From Cylindrotheca closterium (Eukaryota > Bacillariophyta > Bacillariophyceae > Bacillariales > Bacillariaceae), in the NCBI GenBank assembly GCA_933822405.4, contig CAKOGP040001758.1:1051951-1115950 (forward strand): DNA of 64,000 bases. Direction: 5' to 3'. Numbering within the stretch: position 1 is the stretch's first letter; the number at the start of each line of letters is the position of its first letter. This document shows, in pieces, positions 22,809-33,262 of the stretch. The position numbers were made by a program, and so were the translations under genes. The notes below the pieces were generated by a model. The model did no database searches and was not told the origin of the DNA. It worked only from the letters and a program-made list of their open reading frames with translations.

Positions 22809-23372
22809 CCCTTCTTCGTTTTGATTGTTGTTTAGTTCTTTGCTTCACTGTGCTGGGCAATTCTTTTGTTTCTCGTATGGGTCTCTGTTTTTGAGTCAGC
22901 TGATGATTCTAGCGCTCCACAGTCCCACTTAGACATATTTACGTAGAATCAGAATTTCCTGGCTACATCATTTCTCGGTCAATTGGCATGTGCTGAATTG
23001 AGATTGAATGTTGCCAGTCAATTTGATTCGGTGAAAGGGGTCGAACTGAGACCATTGCGTTTAAGGATGTAGATGGATAAAAATTGTTCGCGTTCGCATT
23101 CGGAGGGAGTGTTAATTCAAGTTTTTCTGCGAACCTCCGAAAAAAATAGCATTACTTAGTACATCAATGTCACCCTATTTATAGTAGCTTGTCCTGCCGA
23201 TTTCAAACTACTTATTGTCCAACGGAAATCAAATTCATTTGAAATAGCTGAAACTGGAAACACATGATCCATCGCATCCAAACTTCGTCCATCGTGTCCA
23301 CACGACCATGGTCACGTCACGGAATGCTGGGATGCACTCCCCCTTTTATCTCAAAATATATCATTCCGCAGC
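22809..23372. other. Intergenic, divergent promoter region
   Basis: Nothing coding was recognised between the phosphatase and the transposase-like ORF. I looked for terminal inverted repeats matching the far side of the ORF and found none that I could support. Confidence 0.5.
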
Positions 23373-26300
23373 ATGAGGCAACAGAAAAGATTGAAGAGCA
23401 AGCACCCTTGTGCTGGCAACGGCGATAGAGCTCAAGATAATCATAACAGAAACGATGCTGATGAAATCTCACTAGACAGCCTTCCACCTGGTGTGCTCAA
23501 CCAGTATGTACTAGACGAAGACGATGAATGGTCGTACAATGATGGTGATGATGGTAATAATGGTGATGCGAATGACGATGAACCATCGATGAGTGAGCAG
23601 CCAAACGAAGACACAACAGAAAGCAGTACCAGAACTGATCAACCTGGACACGAAAGTACCTGTCTAGACATTAACTTATTCAAGCTCCCATGCCTACAAG
23701 AGGCCAACCTTGAATCACCAAAGACCCCATTTGATGTTCTGGCGGGAAGCTTGATTGCTCTCAACAAATCCTTGTCGTCGCGTCACTGGTTTCAGTTGTT
23801 CCACCGTGAAATGGAAGAAAGCAAGGTTCATGAAAGCATCGGAACATTCCATGAAATACTGGGATTGGACCAGAAAGAGTGTTTGGATGTTCTCGTTGCT
23901 TCCGGACTTGTGGCACCTAACAAGAACGGTAAAATGCAAACAAAGAAGAAGATATTCGGGATGCTTAAAATTTTTGCTGATGGCTTTGACTTCAAGATCA
24001 ACACCACAATCCAAGGCTCCACGCACTCATTCGTCTTGATTGGTCCACCAGAAGCAAAGATGCCGTCCCTTAGTGAACAACTGGGCACAGAGAAGGGCAT
24101 ACCATCTTTTGACCAGTCAAACATTGCCGTCATCCGAGATAGCTTCAAGCAGTACTATGACTCCGATGAGATTCCAAAGCAATACGCAAGAAGCACGGCA
24201 CCAGAAGAAGATGCGGAAAATCATTTGAGTGAAACCGACCAAACCAAGCCAAGGGGGATCCTCTATAACAGCCCGAGCCTGGGAAAGAAGAAGAAAAATA
24301 AGAACAACAGACGAATGAGAACCACACTCTTGATTGACGGGGAGCGGGTACCATGCCCAAACAACTACAAACTCGTTTCCAAGCAGAAATTGAATCATTA
24401 CAAGCGGACAGAGAAACTGTACGAAGCGATCCGGAAGGCAAGCAAGAGGAAAATCTGCGTCTTGGATGAGCAAATGAAGTTCTTTCTCGGAGCAGTTGTT
24501 GGTCTGTGTGTTCAGGTCCCTGGTGTTGCTTTTGAGCAAATCTTTTTTTCGGCTGCAATTATTTTTGCAACCATCCTCAAGCTTGTTGACTTCGAAGATC
24601 AGGAAGCATCTACTATGAGCCACCTTCAGATCTTCAAAATGATGCCATCTCGAACCACAGGCAACAGATATGCGCAAAGAGCAGCAGCACACAATGTCAT
24701 CCGTCAAGGCGCCCGAATGATGCAAGCCAAAGCGCTTTTCCTTGGAGCAGACAAAGGCGGCGGTAGTTTGATAAAGAAAATCTGCTATTACTCTGAAGAA
24801 GATGGGATAATTGACACAATCGACCTTGATTTCGATGGTTCTGGAGAGGACGCGGTAGCATGTGCAGATGCTGTCTATCATTCGATGTCAAGGTATGTCT
24901 TTGGTGATGATAAGCATATCCAACTGAATAACATCATCAAAGGTGGAGGAAGCGATAGCGGCGGTGGATTCACAAACGCGAAGATGAAGGAACAGCTGGT
25001 GAGAGTTTGTTTGGCTAGCAATGCTGAATACATCCACTGTCCATGCACCTCTCACAATGACCAGACCAATCTTCGAACTGCAATTGAAAATATCTTTGGT
25101 CAAGGCGGGCTTGAAAGACGCAATGTTATGCAACTACTCCATGCCTATGCTTACTTTCAAAGAGAATTTTCTGACAAAGACGAATACTTTGATCTTCTCA
25201 AAGCTTCATACCATGGGAAATTTCCCGACAAGAAAGCGGTGCCAAAGGATTTGCTTCGATTGATGCAGGAACCCATTTTGACGAGGTGGAAGACAGTTGG
25301 AGAAGCTGCAAGGTACATTCACAAGTATCTCGATGTCCTTGTCTACTTTGTCAGCGCCATTTGCAATGTGGAAAAAACCGACTCGAAGAAGAATAAGTGT
25401 GGCAGTAATTTTCTTTCCTTGGCAAAAGAGCCAGTGATCAAGGGTGATTTGGCATTTTTGTTCGATTTTGACAAGAGCTTTTTTAACAATCACATGGAAT
25501 TCAATCATGCCCTGGACGAGAATATTGGACGAACCGGTTTCCTAGCTCACCATCACCTGGTTCGCTACTTCTTAAAGACTATCGAGTTGAAGGAGTTTAA
25601 ACAGGAGGTGGAAAAAGGAGCACAGTACATCGCTCAATCCCCACAAACTGCAAAGCTTCCTTCCTTTTGGCAAGCAATGAGGGACTGTGAAGGCTTGGAC
25701 ACCAAATACCAGACTGATCGTGCTAGAAAATTCCTTAAGCTGTATGAGATATCGCTTCACAAGCACAACCAACACTTTTGCAATGAACTCTTGTTTCTTG
25801 GATGCTTCAGTGAAAAACCAACAGCAACTATTGTTGCAAAATATCTGATGCTAGTGTGCGATGAAGATGGTCTTACTGCTCAAGATTTAGTGGAAGGCCA
25901 AGAGGCTAAATTGTTTATGTCTTCTATGCACCATAATAAAACAATTGATCTTGAGGCGTTTGCAAGGTTCTTGATTGAATATGGAAAATCGGATTGTCTT
26001 GATACAGTGCACTTTGAACGACTTCATGATATCCTATGTAAGATATCAAACGGCGCAGATTTTTGGAACCCAACGACTGAGCAGGGTTGGGATGATCTAA
26101 TTTTTTATATGAACTTCTATGCTCCGCTTCCTTCGACAATGGAAGAGATCGAACGGAGCGTGAAAACGGCAAGATTGTGCAAGAGAACCGGCAAGAACGA
26201 ACAAAATGTGAGCTCGTATGGTATTGCTCGAGCTCCGCTTCTCACCAAGTGTGATGAACCTAATCTACTACTAAGTTCATACGGGGACGCTATGAGAGAA

Positions 26301-26924
26301 CAGAGAGCGTCCGAAGCATCTGCTGCATCTGCCGAGGGGAAAGAGTCCAGATATAGTGGAGAGTACAAAGAGGATCTGAGCCGTGGTCCTGCAAGAGTGG
26401 AAAATGTATTGAAACATAGCCTCAATATTTACAATTACGTGGAGGAACAGAAAAAACAAAACAAGGAAGGATATGAACAGAAACTTGATATCACACTGGC
26501 AAATCTTGGCGATAAGAGTGCGAAAGAAAGTGCAAGACGACAACGCGACTATGCTGCAAACGTGGAGAAACAACATGGAAAGAGTCTCAGTGGCTCGGCG
26601 CGACAGAGGCAGCAAGGGGTAGACATAACTCCATACATGGCTGGCAGAGTCGTCTTCGCAAAGTGTCTGAAAGCCAAAAATATGAACGCAATGGTAGTTG
26701 AGGCGGTCGCTCGAGAACTTCTCGATGAAAGCGACAAGGCCGCATACAATGAAGGCAAACCTGTGTCTATCACGTACACCAGTATTAGGGCTCTGATTGC
26801 CAATGACGTTGTCAGAAGATGGAAGGAGGAGCACAAGGACAAACCACTTAGTGAAGAAGACGAAAAAGAGCTTCGAAAAACATTTCAGCCAATATCTGAC
26901 GCAGAATTTGTTCAGAAGGACTAG
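23373..26924 (+). CDS. Large intronless ORF with RNase H-like transposase features (hAT-like, tentative)
   Basis: The 1183-codon frame has no intron, unlike most long genes nearby. It opens with an acidic low-complexity region (about residues 25-100) and a basic patch (KKKKNKNNRRMRT, about 310). The middle has a pattern like hAT-type transposases: GADKGGG with D460, GGGSDSGGGF with D528, a CPCTSHNDQTNL motif (C556, H561) where hAT proteins have their Cys/His motif, and LTRW (636-639) where they carry TRW. A long alpha-helical region follows, and the last 150 residues are charged. No zinc BED finger was found. Terminal repeats and target duplications were not located, so it may be a decayed transposon, a domesticated gene or a different family altogether. 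Confidence 0.55.
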   Translation: MRQQKRLKSKHPCAGNGDRAQDNHNRNDADEISLDSLPPGVLNQYVLDEDDEWSYNDGDDGNNGDANDDEPSMSEQPNEDTTESSTRTDQPGHESTCLDINLFKLPCLQEANLESPKTPFDVLAGSLIALNKSLSSRHWFQLFHREMEESKVHESIGTFHEILGLDQKECLDVLVASGLVAPNKNGKMQTKKKIFGMLKIFADGFDFKINTTIQGSTHSFVLIGPPEAKMPSLSEQLGTEKGIPSFDQSNIAVIRDSFKQYYDSDEIPKQYARSTAPEEDAENHLSETDQTKPRGILYNSPSLGKKKKNKNNRRMRTTLLIDGERVPCPNNYKLVSKQKLNHYKRTEKLYEAIRKASKRKICVLDEQMKFFLGAVVGLCVQVPGVAFEQIFFSAAIIFATILKLVDFEDQEASTMSHLQIFKMMPSRTTGNRYAQRAAAHNVIRQGARMMQAKALFLGADKGGGSLIKKICYYSEEDGIIDTIDLDFDGSGEDAVACADAVYHSMSRYVFGDDKHIQLNNIIKGGGSDSGGGFTNAKMKEQLVRVCLASNAEYIHCPCTSHNDQTNLRTAIENIFGQGGLERRNVMQLLHAYAYFQREFSDKDEYFDLLKASYHGKFPDKKAVPKDLLRLMQEPILTRWKTVGEAARYIHKYLDVLVYFVSAICNVEKTDSKKNKCGSNFLSLAKEPVIKGDLAFLFDFDKSFFNNHMEFNHALDENIGRTGFLAHHHLVRYFLKTIELKEFKQEVEKGAQYIAQSPQTAKLPSFWQAMRDCEGLDTKYQTDRARKFLKLYEISLHKHNQHFCNELLFLGCFSEKPTATIVAKYLMLVCDEDGLTAQDLVEGQEAKLFMSSMHHNKTIDLEAFARFLIEYGKSDCLDTVHFERLHDILCKISNGADFWNPTTEQGWDDLIFYMNFYAPLPSTMEEIERSVKTARLCKRTGKNEQNVSSYGIARAPLLTKCDEPNLLLSSYGDAMREQRASEASAASAEGKESRYSGEYKEDLSRGPARVENVLKHSLNIYNYVEEQKKQNKEGYEQKLDITLANLGDKSAKESARRQRDYAANVEKQHGKSLSGSARQRQQGVDITPYMAGRVVFAKCLKAKNMNAMVVEAVARELLDESDKAAYNEGKPVSITYTSIRALIANDVVRRWKEEHKDKPLSEEDEKELRKTFQPISDAEFVQKD

Positions 26925-27111
26925 GCCCATTTCAAATACTTAAGCTTATTATCTTATTGCTGTTCCATAGCTCTTTGTTGATTGTTGAGTGCTGTTCAGT
27001 TTATGTGCTGTCCTCTGGCGTCGGTAGATTGCAGTGTTAGCCGATACATCACTATTTTTGTCAATTCTGTCTGTGACACATAAATCGATTCATACGACTA
27101 CAATATACGTT

Positions 27112-27130
27112 TGCGCGCTACAATCGCGCA
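27112..27130. repeat. Short hairpin, TGCGCG / CGCGCA
   Basis: Six-base arms TGCGCG and CGCGCA flank a 7-base loop (CTACAAT), GC-rich in an AT-rich spacer, 40 bp from a larger palindrome. Confidence 0.7.
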
Positions 27131-27172
27131 TCAAAGTTCTCCAAGTGGGACTGTGGAGCCCTAGATTCTTCG

Positions 27173-27190
27173 TTTTTTGGCGCCAAAAAA
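27173..27190. repeat. Perfect 18-bp palindrome
   Basis: TTTTTTGGCGCCAAAAAA is its own reverse complement. Its centre TTGGCGCCAA is an E2F/DP-type site core (TTSSCGC on both strands), but it lies between the 3' ends of two genes, so its role is unclear. Confidence 0.85.
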
Positions 27191-27375
27191 ATAGCACAAA
27201 GGGAATACTTAGAGGAATATCTATAGTTCTTCGGCCGCAAGCCAGATACATAAATATTGTGAAATTTTCATATACATGTATGAATATTTTATTAGATGAC
27301 AATCGCATGTGGGTCTTCCATTTGGGGCTCACTGTTTGTGAAAATGAAATCTATAATTAGCAAGGTTACTTGTAT

Positions 27376-30300
27376 CTACGCGGCCATGACTTCCTCTTCT
27401 GTAGACCGTGAAGGAGATGATGTATTTGGCTCCCCAGATGACGATTGCCACTTTGGGAGTAACCTTGGTAGGTTAATCATCCGTGATAGTACGATAAACA
27501 TAAGCAGCAAGAACATTCCTGCCCAGTACATCCACCATGTCGTTTCATTCATGCTCGAAAGTAGGATGGTAGACAGTATCCAAAGTACAATCTGCATGGG
27601 AGTTCCAATCACTAAGAAATCCTTGTATTTGTAGCCACCAGGTCCATAAATCAGAAGATTGGTTCTGCAAATTGGAGCGCAGTTGTCAGTTAAGATTTCG
27701 GGATTGAGAATGCAGGGCTCACATTTGAAGTTCTTACGTGTATCCGAATGGTGACATGAAACTTGCCGACGCGCCAAGCATCAGACAGTAGCTCATGATA
27801 ATTCTATCTATTCCAGTTTGATCTGCAGCATCGAGTGCAATTGGGAATAGAAGAGCAGCCGCAGCATTGTTTGTAACTACATTACTGATCAAGAATGTTG
27901 CAAAGTAGACGGCACCTAGCAAACCAGCCTCTGGATTGCGACGAGAGACAAGTGAGTAATATCAGCGTTGATAAAACGATGAAACACAATGCACATGCAA
28001 CAAAACGTACCTCCGATGCCAATTGCATTCCCAACATCAACCAAAAAGTTAGCAATGCTAGCCGCAACTCCTGAGTTCACTAGTGCTGTGCCGATTCCAA
28101 AAGCTGATGCAATGGTGATGTATACCTCCCAATTGACAGCGTCTCTTGCTTCTTGCTCGCTCAAGATCCCAAGCGCTACCATCAATATTGAAGCGACAAG
28201 AGCACAAACAAAAAGCGATGTACCAATATCGGCGGTGAAGACAGCAAGCATTGCCACAGCAATTGTCAGTGCTGGAATCAAGAGACGAAGCCGTGGAGGT
28301 GCAGAGTCCTTTACTTCAGCCAATAGAGCAAACGATCGATCCTGATCCATACTATTCTTGATGAATGTTGGACCAGCCTCTAGAAGTAGCACGTCACCAG
28401 CTTGAAGCTTGATTTTTCCAGGATGCTCTTGAACTCGATTACCATCTCTATGGACAGCGATAACAGCGGCACCGTATCTTGTTCGGAATCGAATGCTCTT
28501 AACTGATTTTCCAACGAGCGGCCCTCTTCGAGCAACGACAGCTTCAACCAAACGGCGATCGTGAATTTTTTCGTTCATCTTTTCCACCTCCTCACTTTCG
28601 TATGAAACAAGACCGGGAATCTTTCGAAGATCCCCCAATGATGACGCAGAACCTGCAAACCAAAGAACGTCTCCCTCCATCAAAGGCGTTCCGGTGGATA
28701 TTGCTGTTACACCAGGTTCGATGGACTGTATTGATATACTAGTATCGTCTACATCTGACTTCCCATCGCTTGCTTCAGCTATTGAGGCCAAAACTTGGGT
28801 CGTAGCGACATCCCGCTCCGATTGTGGTTTGGGGCGATCAATGCTGACAAGAAACACTCCAGACAGCTTGTCCAAACCAGATTCAGTAACAGCGCGACCA
28901 GCTAGTCTAGATTTCGGAGCAACTTCCATGGCAGTGAGAAACTCTCTCGAATTCACATTGTCCTCCCTGTTTTGTTCATCCATGATAAGCACTCGAAGAT
29001 CATTCCAAATGCGCTCTTCCTCCTTGATCGCATTTATTGAGTTCGTCTACCATGATATGTGAGAAAGTATCGTGCCTTTGTGTCATGCAGCAGCTCTTCT
29101 TCACTTACCATGTCAATGATTTCCGATCTGCGATCATCATTTGTGATAGGAGTATCAGCGGCTAGGTCTGCAAAAAAGAAAGAATCTTCACCTTCAGCTG
29201 ATCGTGCATCGGTACCTGATTTTAGTGACTCGAGATCCCCACTTGTTCCCGGTCGTAGCTTCTGCTGACTTGAGGAACTCCCAATTGTCTTTGAAACCAT
29301 GTTTATAAGGGACGATACGGGTGTGATTCCTTGACGCTCACCCTCCTTGTTCGAATCTGCTGGGCGTTTGTAGAAATCAGAGGGAGGAGATTTTAACAAA
29401 GGCGAGTCATCGTTTGCTTGGAGTACGATCACGTCGCCCCGTTGAAATACAACGCTCGAGACAGCAACGTTTCTGCCACCTTTCTGGACTGCAACGATAG
29501 CTGCTTTGTAGACGTTTCGGAAATCTACTTCAAAGACTTTCTTCCCAATAAGAGAAGACGACTTTGTAACTGCCGCTCGAATCACACGTAGTCCACGTTT
29601 CTTTACAGCTTGATTCCCGTCGTTTTCCAGAAGTGCCTGTGGCAAGAGTTGACTAATTGAGGAAAGGAAACGGTGTCACATAGTGATCCGTGTACAGTGT
29701 ACTCACATTGAGAACAGACCATATCTCTTCCAAGTCTGGAATCTGTGTCTCGAGATGTTCACATCGCCAAATTGAAATCGATCTTTGATGTACCACCGAG
29801 GCTTCTGTGTGTCTAAAACTCAAGTTCAGGCGCAACAGGCCTTTCGAGATGTCCAACAAAAGACCAGGTCGATCATTAGCGTCAATACCTATCACTACTA
29901 GCTCATTTTCAGATGTCACGACCACTTTATGAGGACCCTTTCTAGGAAGCTGTCTTCGGGATCCAATCTTATCAAGAAATAGCTGCTCCTCTGCAGTTGG
30001 CTCGTCCCGCTCCAATCCACGAACTTTGTCTGAATGGTCATATTGTAATTCATGAGAATGCATGGTGTATGCAACACTAAAATGCCAAAATAGTGCAACT
30101 CTTACCAATCATCCTGGTAATGCTCTGTTTTCGTTCGGCTTCATCAGCTTGCATCAAAGACTTTGCAGAGACGCCAACCTCAACTGGAATGTCACCCGAT
30201 TCAGCAATGTCTTCAGCAACTACTTGTAGCTGTGAGCCACTACCACCAAGATTTTGGATTGCGGAAGAATAGGTAGACTTCTTCTTTTTGTGTCCGCTTT

Positions 30301-31514
30301 TAGTCGTATCGATCGAAATGAAACTACTGCGCTTTTTATTGTCAGGCTGTATATCGCTGGTCAATACCTCCATTCCATGTTCTTCACAGAACTGTCCAAA
30401 GCCTTCCACTAGGCCAGTAAAATATAGAATATCTCCCACGTTCAGAACAAAATCTTGTCCTACAGCACGGTGGATGTTTCCTGTAGCCGCACGGTGAACA
30501 CCTGAAAACAGAATAAGGTTTTTGCATAGTGAAAATGTAGATATTCGACTAATCCGACTCACTCGTCAAATAGATGCCCCCTGTATCTCTTAACCCTGAT
30601 CTCTTTACAGAACGAGAGCAAGCGGGAGACCAAGGACTAAGTCTTGCGCCCAATAGAATTTCCTCTTGGCTATCAAGTGGGATGGTCGAACCACGGTTTG
30701 AACTGCCTGATCCACCAGGAAGCAGCCAACGAGATGCTACTAGAATGTAACAAATCCCGGCCAGTGCGACGGGGACACCATAATAGCCTAAATCGAACAA
30801 CCCAATCTTTAAATCCGGATCATCATACCGTGTAGATAAAAGCTCTGCAACCACAAGATTAGTACTTGTCCCTATTAGCGTGCAGGTCTACAATGATCGT
30901 GAGGACGGGTAAAGTATGAGGAAACCACTCAGGGCAAACAAGCAATAGCTTACCCCTCCCAATATACTTGCAAACGATAGCGGAATCAATAGTTGTTGTG
31001 CCGAAATACGAACGTTCTTTGCCCAGCGCTGCACAATTGGGATCATGACAGCCACAACTGGAGTGTTGTTTAGGAACGCAGAAACTAATGCAACGGGTAT
31101 CATCAATCTCAATTGTGCTGATGCTGCCGTGGTCGGCCGCCCTAGTAACTTCCCCATGTACCAATCCAAGGCACCTGTCTTGGATATACCATCTGCCACC
31201 ACAAACAAGGTCAACACCGTCATTAAACCCTCATTTGCAAATCCCCCCAGTCCTTCCTCGACTGTGATGATTCTTGCGGCCATAAAAGCTGTCAATGCAG
31301 TCAACATAACGGAGTCCGCACCAAATTTGTCCGAAATAAGAGCCACAAACATGGCGAGCAAGACAGCACATGTGTATATAATTTCCCACAACAAAATACT
31401 TTCATCGTCCTCTTCAGTTGTCTCTTCTTCGAGCCATCGATATTGACGTCTGCAGGGGCAAGCATCTTCTTTCTTGGAAAACCAATCAAACTCCAGGGCT
31501 TCCGTTGTCGACAT
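27376..31514 (-). CDS. SLC13/ArsB-type anion permease with inserted RCK_C and ACT domains
   Basis: Eight exons (31514-30954, 30887-30563, 30501-30106, 30029-29707, 29636-29109, 29046-28011, 27930-27738, 27664-27376) give 1216 residues; all introns are 61-80 nt. The N half has the first permease repeat (NNTPVVAVMIPIVQ, SILGGTCTLIGTSTNLV). A long soluble loop follows with about four TrkA_C/RCK_C-like modules (each ending in a GDxLxF/L motif: NVGDILYF, QRGDVIVL, MEGDVLWF, QAGDVLLL) and, after the first, an ACT-like module (VVIGIDANDRPGLLLDISKGL). The C half has the second repeat (ISNVVTNNAAAALLFPIA, SFMSPFGYTTNLL). This is the plan of SAC1/SLT sodium-sulfate transporters of green algae, which usually have RCK_C domains only. 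Substrate could be sulfate, phosphate or another anion; the plasma membrane is likely. Confidence 0.88.
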
Positions 31515-31773
31515 CGTGCCGTCTCTTGCCTATCTTTCGTCGATAGAATGAATCAAGATCGAGACCGTATCACAGATAAAACGATATGCACAGAGCTCGC
31601 TCTTGCTTTCTGATGTGATGATGACGTCGACCACTTCGAATCATAAAATGATTTTAGTCCATTCACATGTCCAGTCAGTCCCGACCAAACCAGAAGCCAA
31701 CACCCAACACCCAACTAACAACCAACCGCACAACAAGCCATTGCATCACAGCATACATACCGGTATTTCCAGA

Positions 31774-32919
31774 ATGCAACACTGTGGTTTCCTTTGTGTC
31801 TTGATAGTTACATTTCTTGTCGCTATATCGAATGCCTTCTCAACTGCACCAATAGCGTACAAATGCCAAAGGCACACTGACGTGTCCGTCATTTCCCGAA
31901 CGCCTCTCAAGGTTGATTCATCCAGCTTTGTGCTTCGTTCATCCTTTTTCGATAGCTTTGAGGATTTTAAAGACGAAGATGATGACGACGAAGATGAGGA
32001 TGATGAGGACGACGAAGACGAATACTCTGATATGGATCAGCAGTCAATTGCAGCGTTCCGATCAAAGATGGGAAGCTTGTTTGGAGACGAAGGATCCGAA
32101 GATGAATCTTCATCGGTAGACGAACTCATCAACTATGCTCGCAGCCAAAGTGAAGGTGACAAGAAAGAAGAACTAGTTAAAGATTGGGCAACTCCTGCCA
32201 AGACTATCAAACCAGGTGTCGTTCTCTTGGCCAATCCAGATGCCTTTTGTGAATTGCCAGACACTTCAAAAACCTCTGTCTCTCCAGATCCATCATTACT
32301 TTCAAAGTATGGGCTTGTACGACCACCTCCTCGAGATCTTGGTCCTGATCGACAAGCAGATCTACTTCCAGTCATTGTGGTAGTCGAACAAGACCAATTC
32401 ACAACTAAAGGTGTTTTGCTGAATCGACGTACAGGATACCTGTTGGGGGATTTGGAGCAACCTGACCCCAAGGTTGGAGAATCGATGCAAATACTTGAAA
32501 AATTCTGCATTCAACCACTCTGGTTTGGTGGTACGGATAATTCTTCCTCTGGATTAGACATGCTTCATCGATGCGAAACAGTTCACGAAGCAACAAAGAT
32601 TACCGAAGACGGAATGTATTGGGGAGGTGATCCGGCGCAAGCTCAGGAAGCCATGGAAGATCCAAGTTTGGGAAGAATTGTCACAGGATTCGACTTTAAG
32701 TTTTTTGTTCAAAACACACAGTGGTTGACAAAGTCGTTGGAGCAGCAATATGAAGAAGGCATCTGGATTCCATCCGAGGTATCTGCAGAGGTTTTGTTCA
32801 AGAGCAGAGACAGAATGGGAACCCAAAAAGCTAAACCGCTGTGGACCGAAGTTATGGAGCTCATGGGAGGAGAGTATCAAGATATGAAGGACACGTTCTA
32901 CCATGGGGACAGTGACTAA
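31774..32919 (+). CDS. AlgH/YqgE-like (DUF179) protein, plastid-targeted
   Basis: I place the start at 31774 rather than the open-frame Met at 31603, because it begins a signal peptide (CGFLCVLIVTFLVAISNAF) ending in SNAFSTAP, which resembles the ASAFAP-type motif whose Phe directs diatom proteins into the complex plastid. The protein is 381 residues. A very acidic tract (DEDDDDEDEDDEDDEDE) lies around residues 70-90. The C-terminal half matches DUF179: PGVVLLANP, GVLLNRRTGYLLGDL, LWFGGTDNSS, GMYWGGDP and IVTGFDFKFFV. Bacterial AlgH and plant chloroplast relatives have no settled biochemical role. Its 5' end faces that of the permease gene across a short gap. Confidence 0.85.
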   Translation: MQHCGFLCVLIVTFLVAISNAFSTAPIAYKCQRHTDVSVISRTPLKVDSSSFVLRSSFFDSFEDFKDEDDDDEDEDDEDDEDEYSDMDQQSIAAFRSKMGSLFGDEGSEDESSSVDELINYARSQSEGDKKEELVKDWATPAKTIKPGVVLLANPDAFCELPDTSKTSVSPDPSLLSKYGLVRPPPRDLGPDRQADLLPVIVVVEQDQFTTKGVLLNRRTGYLLGDLEQPDPKVGESMQILEKFCIQPLWFGGTDNSSSGLDMLHRCETVHEATKITEDGMYWGGDPAQAQEAMEDPSLGRIVTGFDFKFFVQNTQWLTKSLEQQYEEGIWIPSEVSAEVLFKSRDRMGTQKAKPLWTEVMELMGGEYQDMKDTFYHGDSD

Positions 32920-33262
32920 TTTGTGTAAACCATGCAGAAGTCCTATGTCATTACTTTTATGTAATTCCAAATCTCTCTGATGGGACTCCCACCCCAATCA
33001 ACTGTGTGGTGTCTTCTTGTGTGATGTTGATGAGACCGTTCTTCTGATTGGCAAACCACTTGTAGAGGTCAAGTCGAAATCCTTCAAATGGAACGAATAA
33101 ATCAACAGGCTTCACTTCTATGACTCATTCGATCACCAACTCAATTCAAAATGACAATGCGATGATGATAATCGTGACAATAATTTTCATCAACACGGCA
33201 CCAAGCACACGTTCTCAAGACCAAAATGGCTAATTCTGTTTCATTCTTCCATCCTCATACAG
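32920..33262. other. Intergenic, no gene seen
   Basis: Spacer between the AlgH-like gene and purple acid phosphatase copy 2, both on the plus strand. It contains several GATGATGATAATCG-like simple stretches near 33160 and no recognised element. Confidence 0.5.

Larger units (their letters stand above)
26925..27375. other. Intergenic between two convergent genes, with palindromes
   Basis: No gene was seen. It holds the 27112-27130 hairpin and the 27173-27190 perfect palindrome described separately. Confidence 0.6.

Noticed and set aside
24117..24881. 254-codon antisense frame inside the transposase-like ORF
   Set aside because: It is a shadow of the long sense frame; the composition (Cys/Phe/Leu-rich) is that expected from antisense reading.
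26277..26930. 217-codon antisense frame at the end of the transposase-like ORF
   Set aside because: Antisense shadow with low-complexity Phe/Leu content and no recognisable feature.
23140..27200. Similar AAAAAAATAGCA strings at about 23140 and 27185 as terminal repeats of the transposase-like ORF
   Set aside because: They are in direct, not inverted, orientation, are short and AT-rich, and have no adjacent target duplication.
31603..31773. N-terminal extension of the AlgH-like protein
   Set aside because: The 57 extra residues precede a clear signal peptide, which must be N-terminal to work; they read as 5' UTR.
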